Assembly: GCF_001984155.1 (NCBI RefSeq)
Contig: NZ_MTQO01000043.1
Coordinates: 248,001 to 312,000 of the forward strand
Direction: 5' to 3'
Source: Actinosynnema sp. ALI-1.44
Lineage (GTDB): Bacteria; Actinomycetota; Actinomycetes; Mycobacteriales; Pseudonocardiaceae
DNA length: 64,000 bases
This document shows positions 63,998-64,000 of this stretch, piece by piece. Position 1 is the stretch's first letter, and the number at the start of each line of letters is the position of its first letter. The notes under the pieces are model-generated. The model was not told the DNA's origin and ran no database searches. It saw only the letters and a list, made by a program, of their open reading frames with translations. Both the position numbers and the translations under genes were made by a program.

Positions 63998-64000
63998 CTG

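Overview
The window is high-GC actinomycete DNA, most likely from the Pseudonocardiales (an Amycolatopsis/Kibdelosporangium/Lentzea-like genome). The evidence is G/C-rich third codon positions, many GTG starts, ATGA/GTGA overlaps inside operons, a Wag31-type DivIVA domain, an EACC1-type caspase, an ECF42-type sigma factor, GlxA-type regulators and Tat/Sec exported enzymes. I saw no rRNA or tRNA gene, no complete insertion sequence, no prophage block and no CRISPR array. The order of genes (regulators, transporters, secreted hydrolases, small catabolic enzymes, gene relics) suggests a variable chromosome arm rather than a core region.

Layout. 1-2261: end of an SDR gene, an IdeR-like iron box, an acyl-CoA dehydrogenase-like gene, a collapsed rfbA relic and a shortened TIGR01777-type gene. 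2356-8533: a very large Ser/Thr kinase-nSTAND-WD40 protein, translationally coupled to an FHA-like protein and followed by an orphan gene. 8542-14872: a NarL-type two-component system divergent from an MMPL transporter / membrane protein / Tat-exported multicopper oxidase operon. 14879-23300: a secreted CHAP protein, a pair of CNNM/CorC-type membrane proteins, a TetR and reductase pair with a clear operator, a WYL regulator divergent from a short UvrA paralogue, and a small membrane protein. 23438-30488: a LuxR relic, a 1118-residue secreted GH87-type glucanase, a caspase-like protease with two DivIVA domains, an XRE regulator and a subtilisin-like protease. 30535-35755: a CMD protein and TetR pair, a frameshifted ABC exporter, a P450 and a sulfotransferase. 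35770-39954: a 5'-truncated DUF998 gene at a perfect palindrome, a YCII protein plus an ECF sigma factor fused to a dead integrase, a phosphatase and a secreted protein. 40002-43645: a copper regulon (CsoR, CopA, His-rich exported protein) with CsoR-box-like operators. 43817-49855: GlxA/DJ-1 genes, an acyl-CoA oxidase, DUF2277, a secreted intradiol dioxygenase with a carbohydrate-binding module and an AraC regulator. 50022-58844: an AI-2E-type transporter, then a signalling block of GAF-ANTAR protein, poly-HAMP soluble hybrid kinase and ANTAR-GAF-PAS-SpoIIE phosphatase. 58837-64000: SRPBCC/RidA genes opposite a WYL regulator, a cupin opposite a GlxA regulator, a methyltransferase opposite a CGNR protein, and a STAS anti-sigma antagonist.

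The most unusual features are: (1) a caspase-like protease carrying two C-terminal DivIVA pole/septum-targeting domains; (2) a family of 23-bp imperfect-hairpin repeats spaced by exactly 7 bp, as two direct copies near 18.2 kb and as two direct plus two inverted copies near 43.7 kb; (3) an ECF sigma factor joined in frame to an inactivated, truncated tyrosine recombinase; (4) seven 276-bp HAMP-encoding repeats in a kinase with no membrane segment. Several genes are broken: rfbA, a LuxR gene, the ABC exporter and DUF998. All family assignments come from reading motifs in the sequence, not from a database search.
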